The notes: generated by a model from the letters alone, not told the origin. A stretch of 64,000 nucleotides of DNA from Xiphydria camelus (GCA_963678675.1 OY783197.1:24161934-24225933), one strand, 5' to 3'; counted from the first letter of the stretch, positions 45,923 to 55,687 are shown. Numbers and translations: made by a program.

Positions 45923-46651
45923 CGCTCCTGACTGAGTCAACAGTGTCGATCGACACTGTCGATCGACACTGTCGACTCAGTCAGGACGCGGCAGTCGACT
46001 TGGTCGATCGACATATTTTGTCGATCGACATGTCGACTGGTTTTCCACGAGTTGTCGGTAAACATCAAAGGTAGTCGAGTCGAACGCAGAGGGTTCGGCA
46101 AGGCGAGCGGTTGTTTCGGCAGCGGTGCGATGACGGTCGGCGTACGGCGTACGGTTTTTGGCGATGCTCAAAGACCGCCCCAAACTGTTCGCTTCGTGTA
46201 GACACTAAATTACTTGGCTCATGCTTGAATGCTTATCTTTTTATTCGTGTTCCGTCGCACGATAGACGGAATTCAGAATATCGGTTCGTACCGTTCGATA
46301 GCACCGCGATCTGAATACCTCACTAGCAAACGATATATTTCGGCGAAAGCGGCAAATGCGCTTGCAGTCCCGCACATTCCCCGAAAATTTTAATCGATAC
46401 CGCTATGCGTGGAATACTAAATCTGTCTTGTAAAGGAGAGAATGACGAATTCAATAGATGACCGTCCGGAAAGACCAATCCAACCGGGGGGCCGTTTACG
46501 CCGAGGGTCGGAACATACCTCCGGAGGGTCGGGCCTTGTAGACCCGTCGACTCGACTACCCTTTGATGTTTACCGACAAACCAGTCGACATGCCGGTCGA
46601 CAAAATCCAGTCGACAAATTCTAGTCGAAACTCAGTCAGGATGCGCCTTAA
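45923..46651. mobile_element. Inverted-repeat element rich in GTCGAC, AGGCGC-TCCTGACTGAG termini
   Basis: AGGCGCTCCTGACTGAGT at the left is mirrored by ACTCAGTCAGGATGCGCCT at the right. Matching continues inward over ~170 bp (TCGACTGG, TGTCGGTAAACATCAAAGG). The left arm has extra tandem GTCGATCGACACT units (45947-45975). The middle has TTCCGTCGCACGATAGACGG, GGTTCGTACCGTTCGATAG, resembling part of the palindromes at 55190-55260. Confidence 0.65.
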
Positions 46652-46892
46652 GAATTCGACCGCCGGATGTGCAACCGGGATTATCTAAGAAATTCAACGT
46701 CAGCAGTATTCCAATTAACACTTAATGACTTAGATCTCGGCACGTTTCCTTAATACTCCTTAACGGTACGTAGGGGCAATTCGCGGTAATGCCGACTTTT
46801 GAATTAACACCGAAACGCAGAGGTACGCCCTCCCCTTCGAACATTCCTACGGGTCGCGTCAGGGTAGAAAACGTAGCCCCCGCCTTGCCGTA
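46652..46892. other. Non-coding spacer, nothing recognised
   Basis: No ORF or repeat of note. Confidence 0.4.
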
Positions 46893-47690
46893 GGGTCAGT
46901 CGATTCTTGACGTGCAAAGCCTCTTCTGTCGCTCGCGGTCAGTCGATTCTTGACGTGCAGAGCCTCTTCCGTCGCTCGCACTCTTGACGCGCATAGCCTC
47001 TTCCGTCGCTCGCGGTCAGTCGATTCTTGACGTGCAGAGCCTCTTCCGTCGCTCGCACTCTTGACGCGCATAGCCTCTTCCGTCGCTCGCGGTCAGTCGA
47101 TTCTTGACGTGCAGAGCCTCTTCCGTCGCTCGCACTCTTGACGCGCATAGCCTCTTCCGTCGCTCGCGGTCAGTCGATTCTTGACGTGCAGAGCCTCTTC
47201 CGTCGCTCGCACTCTTGACGCGCATAGCCTCTTCCGTCGCTCGCGGTCAGTCGATTCTTGACGTGCAAAGCCTCTTCTGTCGCTTGCACTCTTGACGCGC
47301 ATAGCCTCTTCCGTCGCTCGCGGTCAGTCGATTCTTGACGTGCAAAGCCTCTTCTGTCGCTTGCACTCTTGACGCGCATAGCCTCTTTAGTCGCTCGCGC
47401 TCAGTCAATTCTTAATCACCAAACCGAACAGTTCTCTCAGTGCAAAGCCTCTTCTGTCGCTAGCACTCTTGACGCGCGTAGCCTCTTTAGTCGCTCGCGC
47501 TCAGTCGATTCGTAATCGCTCGAACGGAACGTTCACAGTGCAAAGCCTCTTCTGTCGCTTGCATTATTATCACAATCAGAGCATAGCCTCCTCCGTCGCG
47601 TGCATTACTCTCAGTGCTTAGCCTCTTCCGTCGCTCGCACTCCTGACGCGTGTAGCCTCTTCCGTCGTTCGCGCTCAGTGTATTCCGATC
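46893..47690. repeat. 77-bp tandem repeat array (two-part unit)
   Basis: A 77-bp unit made of two related parts, GGTCAGTCGATTCTTGACGT, GCAGAGCCTCTTCCGTCGCT, CGC and ACTCTTGACGCGCATAGCCT, CTTCCGTCGCTCGC. About six regular units run to ~47390, then decaying versions to ~47690. The core AGCCTCTTCCGTCGCT recurs every 35-42 bp. Overlapping 69-codon minus-strand frames are repeat artefacts. A CpG-rich minisatellite. Confidence 0.9.
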
Positions 47691-48150
47691 TCGTCGCGAA
47701 CTCTACGACCGTTCCGATCGATCTTCCGATCGCTCGCCATTCGAGCTTTAAGCATAAACTTTGTATCTTTGTCGCTTGTTAAAATATAGGACTAGCTTGA
47801 AATCCTCTCACTCTCCTCTCACTCGATACGATCCCTTTTACCACGTCCCTGACGTAACATGTGGTTATATATCTTTTTTTTTGCATTGTAATACATAGTT
47901 AATGACAGTATCATCATTTATATATTTTTCGTATCATTTTCAATGTCCCCGATATTTGCAAGGATTGCGAGGTCTGTGAATTTTTTTACTATAAATAGGT
48001 AGGTACACAACATGTGGTCTTATTTACTAAGTGAAAACAATATAACGTAAAACAAAATGATGTTTGTGATTAGTGATTTTGCCGGGTCACCCCGGTACAT
48101 AGCATCTGTTCAATTATAATAGGTAAATATGTCAGTGACGCACGAAGGTG
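47691..48150. other. Upstream region of the small peptide gene
   Basis: AT-rich, no other gene. It contains the distal promoter of the peptide gene by position. Confidence 0.4.
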
Positions 48151-48155
48151 ATGAG

Positions 48156-48186
48156 TATATAAGGCAGTAAATGTTGAGTCAATCGA
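48156..48186 (+). promoter_or_regulatory. Core promoter of the small secreted peptide gene
   Basis: TATATAAG at 48156-48163, followed about 25 bp later by TCAATCGA (48179-48186), an acceptable initiator. The start codon is at 48244, giving a short 5' leader. Confidence 0.6.
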
Positions 48187-48243
48187 CACACATCTGCTAT
48201 TCCAATAAATCGCATAGTCGTTTGTTAAAGGCAATTTGGAAAT

Positions 48244-48432
48244 ATGAAGTTCCTCGCATTTTACGTACTGCTGTTGACAATCTTGACGATCAGCGGGACC
48301 ACATGGGCAAATCCTTGTAAGAATTTCCGCTGTCCCCGACCATGGGAAGAATGCATACTAATTCATGTACAGGAGAAAGGAAAGGGTCAAATAACATTGA
48401 TTCCAATGTGCGTACCACACAGATCACACTAA
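48244..48432 (+). CDS. Small secreted four-cysteine peptide, 62 aa
   Basis: An intronless ORF with a clear signal peptide: basic start MKF, hydrophobic LAFYVLLLTILTI, and a plausible cleavage after TTWA (residue 22), giving a mature peptide of about 40 residues that begins NPCKNF. Cysteines are at 25, 30, 37 and 56 (C-x4-C-x6-C-x18-C). The pattern NPC....C......C, ending P.C, resembles the N-terminal part of follistatin/Kazal-type modules, but the peptide is too short for a full module. The TATA box and leader fit a regulated secreted-product gene. Function unknown; a defence, gland or venom product is possible but unproven. It sits among repeats yet has no break. Confidence 0.65.
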   Translation: MKFLAFYVLLLTILTISGTTWANPCKNFRCPRPWEECILIHVQEKGKGQITLIPMCVPHRSH

Positions 48433-48692
48433 GTTGTATAACAAATGGATGCCATACTGCATTCCAGAAGAATGTACTTTCCAATGGATAAAAATGTTGG
48501 AACTAATGAAGAAAGTTAATATAATTTATCAAATCTATTTGGTTGTGATTTTTTAAACATTTTTACCTTCCAAAGTCCTAAAAAAGTGGGGAGAAAATAA
48601 TAGTTTTCGTCACTCCTGCCCATTTCGAAGCCTTTTCCAGTCTACTTTTAGAGCGCGGTCTCTCACGGGTCGGTATGATTTCGGCGCAGTTA
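48433..48692. other. 3' flank of the peptide gene
   Basis: AT-rich sequence with AATATAATTTAT near 48518 as a weak polyadenylation-like region. The repeat cluster begins at 48693 after TTA. Confidence 0.4.
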
Positions 48693-48769
48693 GGCCAAGC
48701 GAACGTTGAGACGCAGTGTGACGTACGGTGACACAGAGTGAGGTGAAGTGCGTGGGTGAAGTGAGCTGC

Positions 48770-48905
48770 GTACCCTGGGTGGTGAGAAAGATGACTGCGC
48801 CGGTCGCTTATACAGGCAAACCTGAGTGGACATGTGACCACATGTACACTCAGGTTTGTCTGTTTGAGTGACCTGCGCAGGCAGACCTCTCCGGTGCAAT
48901 GCTTC
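48770..48905. repeat. Palindrome with CCTGAGTGTACATGTG, copy 1
   Basis: GCGCCGGTCGCTTATACAGG, CAAACCTGAGTGGACATGTG is followed by CACATGTACACTCAGGTTTG, TCTG; an inverted repeat with almost no loop. A cleaner copy is at 50760-50845. Confidence 0.75.
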
Positions 48906-49182
48906 AAAGCCCATCGGAACCGAGGAAACTCAAGTGGTCGATCCTGGTCCCGGCCAGGAATCTCGAACTTTTTCGGATCTAATTTATGGCTCAAAGGGTC
49001 CCGAGGAGTGTCGCATTTCTCCAACACACTGGTCTACGGCCTAAATGCGAGGAGGGTTTATCCGCTCATTGTTTTTCAATAGAATAGCAGTCCTAAATTA
49101 GTTTGGATATTCGATTTTTACCGCTATGAAATGTAGTAACCCTTGAAAGTTAAACGGGATTTAGATCAAATCTAGTTGCATA

Positions 49183-50025
49183 CACTGTAAAAAATCGGGA
49201 GAGAATCCGGAGTGAATTTTCACTCCCATCACTCGAAATTTCGGAGTGACAAAAAGAAGAACTCGGCGGACGGAGTGAACATGGAGTTTTTTTCAGCGGA
49301 TTGATTGCGGAGTGATTTCGCATCAATTTCGGAGTGAATATATTGTAGATTTAATTCACAAAAATTCACATTATCAATTAAATACAATAAAATTCACGAA
49401 AGCGTTTAAAAACAATGCTTAACCTTGAAATAAATTTGTATTTGACAAAAAAATTCTTTTCTGGAAAATTGTCAATAATAACAGTGTAATAAATTAAAAT
49501 TCACTATATTACATAGTTGAAAAATAAAGTATCATATACACATGGTATCAATACCTCATTGATACCATGTAGCCTAATAGGCTTATCAAATTCAAAACAA
49601 AAACTCTTTATTTTCAATGACAAGAAATTCATTGAATTCAAAACTGTCGCATGATTCACATTAATCTTGACAACGGTCATGCAAATAATATTTGTACTAG
49701 TAATGTTTGTATGAAATAATAATAATAATAATAATAATAGTAATAACAATACTGTAATATTTCTAATATATTATTAGTTCTAAAGTAAAAGCAATAATGA
49801 AAATAATAATAACTTAATTGCATTATTTGTATTATAATTTAATATTTTGTAATCGATTCCTATCTGAATTTCATCCGCGGAGTTAATTTTATAAATAATT
49901 TAAATAAAATCCTTTTCGGAGTGAATTTCACTCCGGACGGGATTAAAGTAATTAAAAATCATCCACTCCTCATTCACTCCGCAAATCACTCCGCATTTAA
50001 CTACCGATTTTTTTGATAGTGTAGT
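49183..50025. mobile_element. Non-autonomous element, ACACTGTAAAAAATCGGGAG termini, copy 1
   Basis: The right end reads as the reverse complement of ACACTATCAAAAAAATCGGT with CGGAGTGATTTGCGGAGTG inside. The arms are full of CGGAGTGA/TCACTCCG. GTTGCAT occurs before the left end (49176-49182) and after the right end (50026-50032), a possible target duplication. An (AAT)n run at about 49717-49738 lies inside. Confidence 0.65.
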
Positions 50026-50032
50026 GTTGCAT

Positions 50033-50280
50033 ACACTGTAAAAAATCGGGAGTTAAATGCGGAATAATTTGCGGAGTGAATGCGGAGTGGATGATTTTTA
50101 ATTAATTTAATCCCGTCCGGAGTGAAATTCACTCCGAAAAGGATTTTATTTAAATTATTTATAAAATTAACTCCGCGGATGAAATTCAGATAAGAATCGT
50201 TCACAAAATACTAAATTATAATACAAATAATACAATCATATTTTTTATTGTTATTATTTAGTACTAATACTAATAATATT
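50033..50280. repeat. Left-end fragment of the ACACTGTAAAAAATCGGGAG element
   Basis: Begins ACACTGTAAAAAATCGGGAG, TTAAATGCGG and is the mirror of the right arm of copy 1. It breaks off near TACTAATAATATTTTAAGTC. Confidence 0.6.
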
Positions 50281-50699
50281 TTAAGTCCGCACAAACGTTT
50301 GGCAAGCGTGTAAACCCGGCATTATGCCATCTTAAACTAACAAACTAAAGTTCACGAACGAAAAATTACGTCCGGTTTTGTGTTTCGACCGCAGACCTTC
50401 GCAGGCTCTCGCAGATTCACGGCGTGTGAAAAGTGCGCCACCTCACACTGCGTCCGAACGTTCGCTGTTGTATAGATGGCTATTGGTTACAAAAATCTGC
50501 GGTGAGTCGCCCTGCGTCCCCTCACTGAACTGCGTCTCAACGTTCGCTCGGCCGGTTCGCGACGCGTGAAAACTACGCTACTTCACACTGCATCCGAACA
50601 TATTCGCTGTTATATAGATTTCTATAGGTTACAAAATCTGCGGTGAGTCGCCCTGCGTCACCCCACTCAACTGCGACCCAACGTTCGCTTGGCCTAACT

Positions 50700-52329
50700 C
50701 AGAGTGAGGTGAACAGCGTGGGTGAAGTGAGCTGCGTACCCTGGGTGGTGCGAAAGAAGACTGCGCCGGTCGCTTATACAGGCAAACCTGAGTGTACATG
50801 TGACCACATGTACACTCAGGTTTGTCTGTATAAGTAACCTGCGCAGGCAGACCTCTCCGGTGCAATGCTTCAAAGCCCATCGGAACCGAGGAAACTCAAG
50901 TGGTCGGTCCTGGTCCCGGCCAGGAATCTCGAACTTTGTCGGATCTAATTTATGGCTCAAAGGGTCCCGAGGAGTGTCGCATTTCTCCAACACACTTGTC
51001 TACGGCCCAAATGCGAGGAGGGTTTATCCGCTCATTGTTTTTCAATAGAATAGCAGTCCTAAATTAGTTTGCATATTCGATTTTTACCGCTATAAAATGT
51101 AGTAACCCTTGAATTTCATTCATTTCATTTCATCATTCAAAAATTCACATTATCAATTAAATGCAATAAAATTCACAAAAACATTTAAATACAATGCTTA
51201 ACCTTGAAATAAATTTGTATTTGACAAAAAAATTCTTTTCTGGAAAATTGCAAATAATAACAGTGTAATAAATTAAAATTCACTATGCTACATAGTTGAA
51301 AAATTTAAGTATCATATACACATGGTATCAATACCTAATTGATCATTTAACATACCTATAGACACTAATCTCGAGTTAGTAACGATAAATTATTAGGCTT
51401 ATCAAATTCAAAAATAAAACTCTTTATTTTCAATGACAAGAAATTCATTGAACTCAAAACTGTCGTATGATTCACATTAATCTTGACAACGGTCGTGCAA
51501 ATAATATTTTTACGAGTAATATTTTTATGAAATAATAGTAATAATAATAGTAATAATAATACTGTAATATTTTTAAAATATTATTATTAGTACTAAAGTA
51601 ATAATGAAAATAATAATAATTTAATTGTATTATTTGTATTATAATTTAATATTTTGTGAACGATTCCTATCTGAATTTCATCCGCGGAGTTAATTTTATA
51701 AATAATTGAAATAAAATCTTTTTCGGAGTGAATTTCACTCCGGACGGGATTAAAGTAATTAAAAATCATCCACTCTCTCTCCGCACTCACTCCGCAAATC
51801 ACTCCGCATTTAACTACCGATTTTTGATAGTGTAGTGTTGCGTACACTGTAAAAAATCGGGAGTTAATGATTTTTAATTAATTTAATCCCGTCCGGAGTG
51901 AAATTCACTCCGAAAAGGATTTTATTTAGATTATTTATAAAATTAACTCCGCGGATGAAATTCAGATAGGAATCGTTCACAAAATATTAAATTATAATAC
52001 AAATAATACAATAATATTTTTTATTATTATTATTTAGTACTAATAATAATAATATTTTAAGTCCGCACAAACGTTTGGCAAGTGTGTAAACCCGGCATTA
52101 TGCCATCTTAAACTAACAAACTAAAGTTCACGAACGAAAAATCACGTCCGGTTTTGTGTTTCGACCGCAGACCTTCGCAGGCTCTCGCAGATTCACGGCG
52201 TGTGAAAAGTGCGCCACCTCACACTGCGTCCGAACATTCGCTGTTGTATATATGTCTACTGGTTACAAAAATCTGAGGTGAGTCGCCCTGCGTCCCGTCA
52301 CTGAACTGCGTCTCAACGTTCGCTTGGCC
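50700..52329. repeat. Second unit of the tandem duplication
   Basis: 50706-51115 repeats 48735-49135 (offset ~1966), 51130-51835 repeats the 49183 element with its left end deleted, 51841-52050 repeats 50033-50280, and 52055-52329 repeats 50280-50560. The order is identical, so this is a direct segmental duplication. Confidence 0.75.
50765..50845. repeat. Near-perfect palindrome, copy 2
   Basis: CTTATACAGGCAAACCTGAG, TGTACATGTG is followed directly by CACATGTACACTCAGG, TTTGTCTGTATAAG with three or four bases of loop. It would form a strong hairpin or cruciform. Confidence 0.8.
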
Positions 52330-52332
52330 TTA

Positions 52333-52660
52333 GAGCCAACTCACACGGTGCGACTTCACTGCGACAGCAGTGCGACAAAATTGTCGCACTCTCTCGGTCG
52401 GACTCGGTTGAGAGTACGTCGCACGCGGCAAATCAGCATGGAGACGTAGCGAAGCACTCACACGGTGCGACTTCCCTGCGACAGCAGTGCGACACGCACA
52501 TCGCGCTTGTCTGTATGACATCTACAGGGCGGTGTCGATGTGTTAGTTTGCCGCGCATCTGCTCACGCGGTGGGACAAAACTGTCGCAGAAAAGTCATCG
52601 ATTCCTGCGACAGCGTGCGTCAGTTCTGCCGCAGTGAAGTCACGCCGTGTGAGTTAAGCC
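52333..52660. mobile_element. Harbinger-like MITE flanked by TTA
   Basis: GAGCCAACTCACACGGTGCG, ACTTCACTGCGACAG is mirrored by CTGCCGCAGTGAAGTCACGC, CGTGTGAGTTAAGCC. TTA at 52330-52332 and 52661-52663. It sits at the junction of the composite region and the duplicated block. Confidence 0.8.
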
Positions 52661-53223
52661 TTATTCTATAATTAAAAATTAGATTCAGACGGCTAGATAA
52701 AACAGTAAGGGAGATAATTCCGATGCTAAGAGCGTCGGCGCCCCACTTTACTTTACATTTTAGAATTTTATTTCTATTAAAATGATATTAATCCTTTCAG
52801 TCAGAGATTTCTTTAAAAAGGAAAAAAACAAATCTCAAATGTGGTATTGTGAGAACGCAGGTAAACGACGTAAAAGTCACGTATCACTCCGACGACGTCT
52901 CCAGCAGGAATGCCCTAAAGTGCCCCTTTGCCGTCCCAGGTCAGGTCAGTCTGTTGCCCTCACAAAAAAGGGGGGGCGGGTTAGGCCCAGTGCGGGGTCC
53001 TCCGCTGATCGGCGCGCTGACGTCAGAGTACCGAGAACCCTCGAGCTACCCCACGCCCAGGGTATTGTGCTCACAGTATTGGGAATCAACACGAAGGCGT
53101 GGCCTATTTAACATGGCGGCGTTATCCCAGTCAAGTGACAGGCGTTAACACGCACGATAGTGCAATTTTTTTTCCTGTTGCCCTATTTCGTTAATTTTTT
53201 CCACTTCTATTGACAATTCGAGT

Positions 53224-53460
53224 ATGAGGATCCTCACCGCTGACATCTGTGCGTGGGCGGACACGAGTGTAACGCACCGAAATTTTACTGAAAGCGAGAA
53301 AATATTAAACGCCGGGCATATTATTCGATGCGACAGATGTCAACCTGTTGGCGAGGAAGACGCTTATATAAAAGTTAAAGCATACTGCCTGCAAACATCG
53401 AGTTTGAAAGAGAATTATAAAATACATTTTGTACTAAATTTGTGGCTTGAATATTTCTAA
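53224..53460 (+). pseudogene. SWIM-protein-like fragment (NAGHIIRC motif)
   Basis: A 78-codon frame: TADICAWADTSVTHRNFTES, EKILNAGHIIRCDRC, KVKAYCLQTSSLKE. The FNAGHI..C and ALCLQTS.LK strings are characteristic, from memory, of a multicopy arthropod protein family that also has THAP, SWIM zinc-finger and YqaJ-like nuclease parts. After SLKE the resemblance stops, so the SWIM cysteines are absent and this is a broken piece or an isolated exon. Confidence 0.5.
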
Positions 53461-53756
53461 CCTGGTAGTACGTAGTCGTTTTTGTTGAAGTGTAGAGAAC
53501 ATAACCTCATCGACTTGCTGACAGCTTTGCCAATTTTTATTGCTCGAATCCATGCGGTTGCTCGATCGATCTTTTCTACCGTTCCAAATTTGTTGACAAT
53601 ATCAACAAAATCCTTCCCAGGTTTCGGAAACTTGTGAAATTTGACTGTCAAATCTCTCGTACCTTTACTCGTACACACAACAGAAAGATTTATCGGACCT
53701 AACTTTTGGCAAAAATCTAGAGCCTTCGCATTCAGGTTCAGACATTTTTATTTTAT
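53457..53756 (-). pseudogene. THAP zinc-finger fragment with a frameshift
   Basis: On the minus strand, SKGTRDLTVKFHKFPKPG, ATAWIRAI, and RLCSLHFNKNDYVLPG form most of a THAP domain (C-x2-H present). Upstream a second frame reads from an ATG at about 53744 to SFCCVY, where the first cysteines belong; the two frames do not join, so a small deletion has broken the domain. The 3' edge, CCAG|GTTAGA, could be an old exon donor. Confidence 0.65.
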
Positions 53757-54115
53757 GTATGAATGATTTATTTCACCAATAAATAAGTCAGCACACAATT
53801 ATTCCTCGAAAAGCTCCGCAAAATCCCATGCTTCCCAATATAAACGTCGGATCGCGACTGGGATAGAGCAGTTAGAAAATTTGCCACCAGAGGTCAGGGT
53901 GCTAAATGTGATTTCCCAATACTACTTGAAAATACATTTCTGAACATGTTTTAGTTAGAAATGTCCATCCAAATGGGCGCGATAACCGAAAGGGTTAAGA
54001 TTGTTAAATATTCGTAGAATATCACTCTCATGTTTGAACTTCCAGTATAACCACAATGTATGATAGTCTATCTGTGGAACGAAAATTTGTTTGAAGTGAA
54101 ACTTATGCGACATCG

Positions 54116-54601
54116 GAGCCAGCCCCCTGCAACTCTGCGTTTCACATGGCCACACCGCTATCGCCAACCGCCTGGTGGCGCAGTGTCGCTGGACCGGCTG
54201 AAAGCGGACGAATGAGGTGTGAATGAAGGGACTTGAGTGCAATGAAGCATTATTCCATTTTGTAATAAATATGTAGGGATAAGGAATTTTATGAAGTAAT
54301 AGAAATAGTCCAGTAAATGTTCGAACGAATTTTGTATGAGCCAGCGCAGCCAACAGCCAGCAGCCAGCAGCAGCCAACACAGGGCCAGCGATAACGCGCC
54401 ACGTAGCAGATTAGTACGCGACTGGCGACAAAGCGTGGTCAAAGATATCTAATGGGAATACGTATAAAGGCCCATCTAAACACAAAATCTCGCTAATAAA
54501 GTATAGTTGTCATGTATCCTCTGAGCTAAAGAATGGAAGAATAATGATAAAAATGTTTAATATTTTTAGATTGATCTGTATATAGTCAATTATGAATAAA
54601 T
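54116..54601. other. Non-coding; short CAGCCAGCAG run
   Basis: A CAGCCAACAGCCAGCAGCCAGCAGCAGCC run lies at about 54347-54375. The minus-strand open frames across it are explained by this run and have no recognisable domain. Confidence 0.4.
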
Positions 54602-54975
54602 ATAAAACAGTTCTTATAGAAAAATTGTTAGATGTGAAACATCGAAATTCTTCTTTGTAGAAAGTATGCGATAGGAAGGATGGACCACGCGTCCGTCGAA
54701 AGAACACGTGCGCCAGTGCGCATTTGTATTTATGACTGTGATACTATTAAACAGTACTTACCGATGGCAGAGTTAAGAGAGAATAAACTAAATGCGCTTT
54801 TTGAATAAGACACAACGGTTCGTACCGTTTAATAGTACCACAGTCATAAATGCAAATGCGCACTGGCGCACGTGTTCTTTCGACGGACGCGTGGTCCTAT
54901 CGCATACTTTCTACAAAGAAGAATTTCGATGTTTCACATCTAACAATTTTTCTATAAAAACTGTTTTATATTTCT
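54602..54975. mobile_element. Palindromic MITE, copy A
   Basis: AGTTCTTATAGAAAAATTGT, AGATGTGAAACATCGAAATT, CTTCTTTGTAGAAAGTATGC through GGCGCACTGGCG-type sequence is mirrored at 54835-54975. The loop holds GGCAGAGTTAAGAGAGAATA, AACTAAATGCGCTTTTTGAA. Confidence 0.75.
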
Positions 54976-55072
54976 ATGGCAGATGCTATTTTTCTCAACC
55001 GAGATTCTAGACTAAGTCTCGCTAGATTGTTCTCAATGCTGTGTCCACTTGAGTAAATCTAGCTGAAAACGA

Positions 55073-55385
55073 AAGAACACGTTCGCCAGTGCGCATTTGT
55101 ATTTATAATTGTGATACTATTAAACGGTACAAACCGTTGTGTCTAATTCAAAAAGCGCATTTAGTTTACTCTCTCTTAACTCTGCCATCAGTCGCTGTTC
55201 CGTCTCGCGATAAACGGAATTCGACACAACGGTTCGTACCGTTGAATGGTATCACAGTCATAAATACAAATGCGCACGGGCGCACGTATTCTTTCAACGG
55301 ATGCGTGGTCCATCCTTCCTATCGCATACTTTCTACAAAGAAGAATTTCGATGTTTCACATCTAACAATTTTCCTATACAAACGG
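55073..55385. mobile_element. Palindromic MITE, copy B, opposite orientation
   Basis: Same family as 54602-54975, with the loop (GCGCATTTAGTTTACTCTCT, CTTAACTCTGCCATC) in the other direction and an extra CGCTGTTCCGTCTCGCGATA-type piece also found diverged at ~46245. The left arm is shortened. Confidence 0.7.
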
Positions 55386-55572
55386 TATTTAAATGTTATT
55401 TTTAAACGTGCTAACCAATGATCAATCAATCCTCATGCTTTCATTAATGAGGGTAAATACTGCTTCGTACACCGATACAGTGAGCGTGTAGTAGTAAGTG
55501 GTTAAGGTAGGGCTCGGTGAGAGGGGACCATCGAGTCGTGGCGGAGAGAGCCGATGCGTCTCGAGTTAGTTA

Positions 55573-55687
55573 GGCCAGGCGAACGTTGGGACGCAGCTCA
55601 TTGAGGAGACGCAGGGTAACCGTTGCCTCTATATCTATATATAGAATAGATATAGATATAGAGGCAATGTTCAACGTTCGCCTGGCC
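55573..55687. mobile_element. 115-bp Harbinger-like MITE flanked by TTA
   Basis: GGCCAGGCGAACGTTGGGAC at the left and CAACGTTCGCCTGGCC at the right, with a central TATAGATATAGAGGC inverted pair. TTA at 55570-55572 and 55688-55690. The ends match those of the composite region at 48693-52329, so they share a mobilising enzyme. Confidence 0.85.

Larger units (their letters stand above)
48693..52329. mobile_element. Composite Harbinger-like repeat region bounded by TTA
   Basis: The left end GGCCAAGCGAACGTTGAGAC GCAG after TTA (48690-48692) is mirrored by CTGCGTCTCAACGTTCGCTT GGCC before TTA (52330-52332). Similar ends occur inside near 50530 and 50690, so several related elements are nested or tandem. 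The interior is a direct tandem duplication: unit 1 about 48720-50690, unit 2 about 50700-52329. No transposase ORF is present. Confidence 0.6.
52849..53918. mobile_element. Insertion carrying THAP and SWIM-type gene fragments
   Basis: Boundaries follow from comparison with copy 1, where the site reads GTGGTATACTACTTG. Here TATTG...CAATA brackets ~1.07 kb, so short TATTG ends or a TA duplication are possible. Inside are a + strand SWIM-family fragment and a - strand THAP fragment that converge near 53458. No complete protein is present. Confidence 0.65.
52664..54115. repeat. Duplicated block, copy 2, split by an insertion
   Basis: Matches 41505-42110 on either side of 52849-53918: the left part up to AAATCTCAAATGTGGTA, the right part from TACTTGAAAATACATTTCTG. 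It lacks the Harbinger MITE present in copy 1. Confidence 0.8.

Noticed and set aside
46893..47690. Regular repeats that might suggest a CRISPR array
   Set aside because: The repeats are contiguous and the whole 77-bp unit is conserved, with no variable spacers, and the DNA is clearly animal nuclear.
54158..54442. Minus-strand frame with a leucine/alanine/tryptophan-rich start near 54380
   Set aside because: The hydrophobic run is the reverse complement of a CAGCCAGCAG repeat and could be mistaken for a signal peptide; no coherent downstream protein.
55073..55385. Loop inversion between copies of the palindromic MITE
   Set aside because: A palindromic element inserted in the opposite orientation gives the same picture, so no inversion event needs to be invoked.
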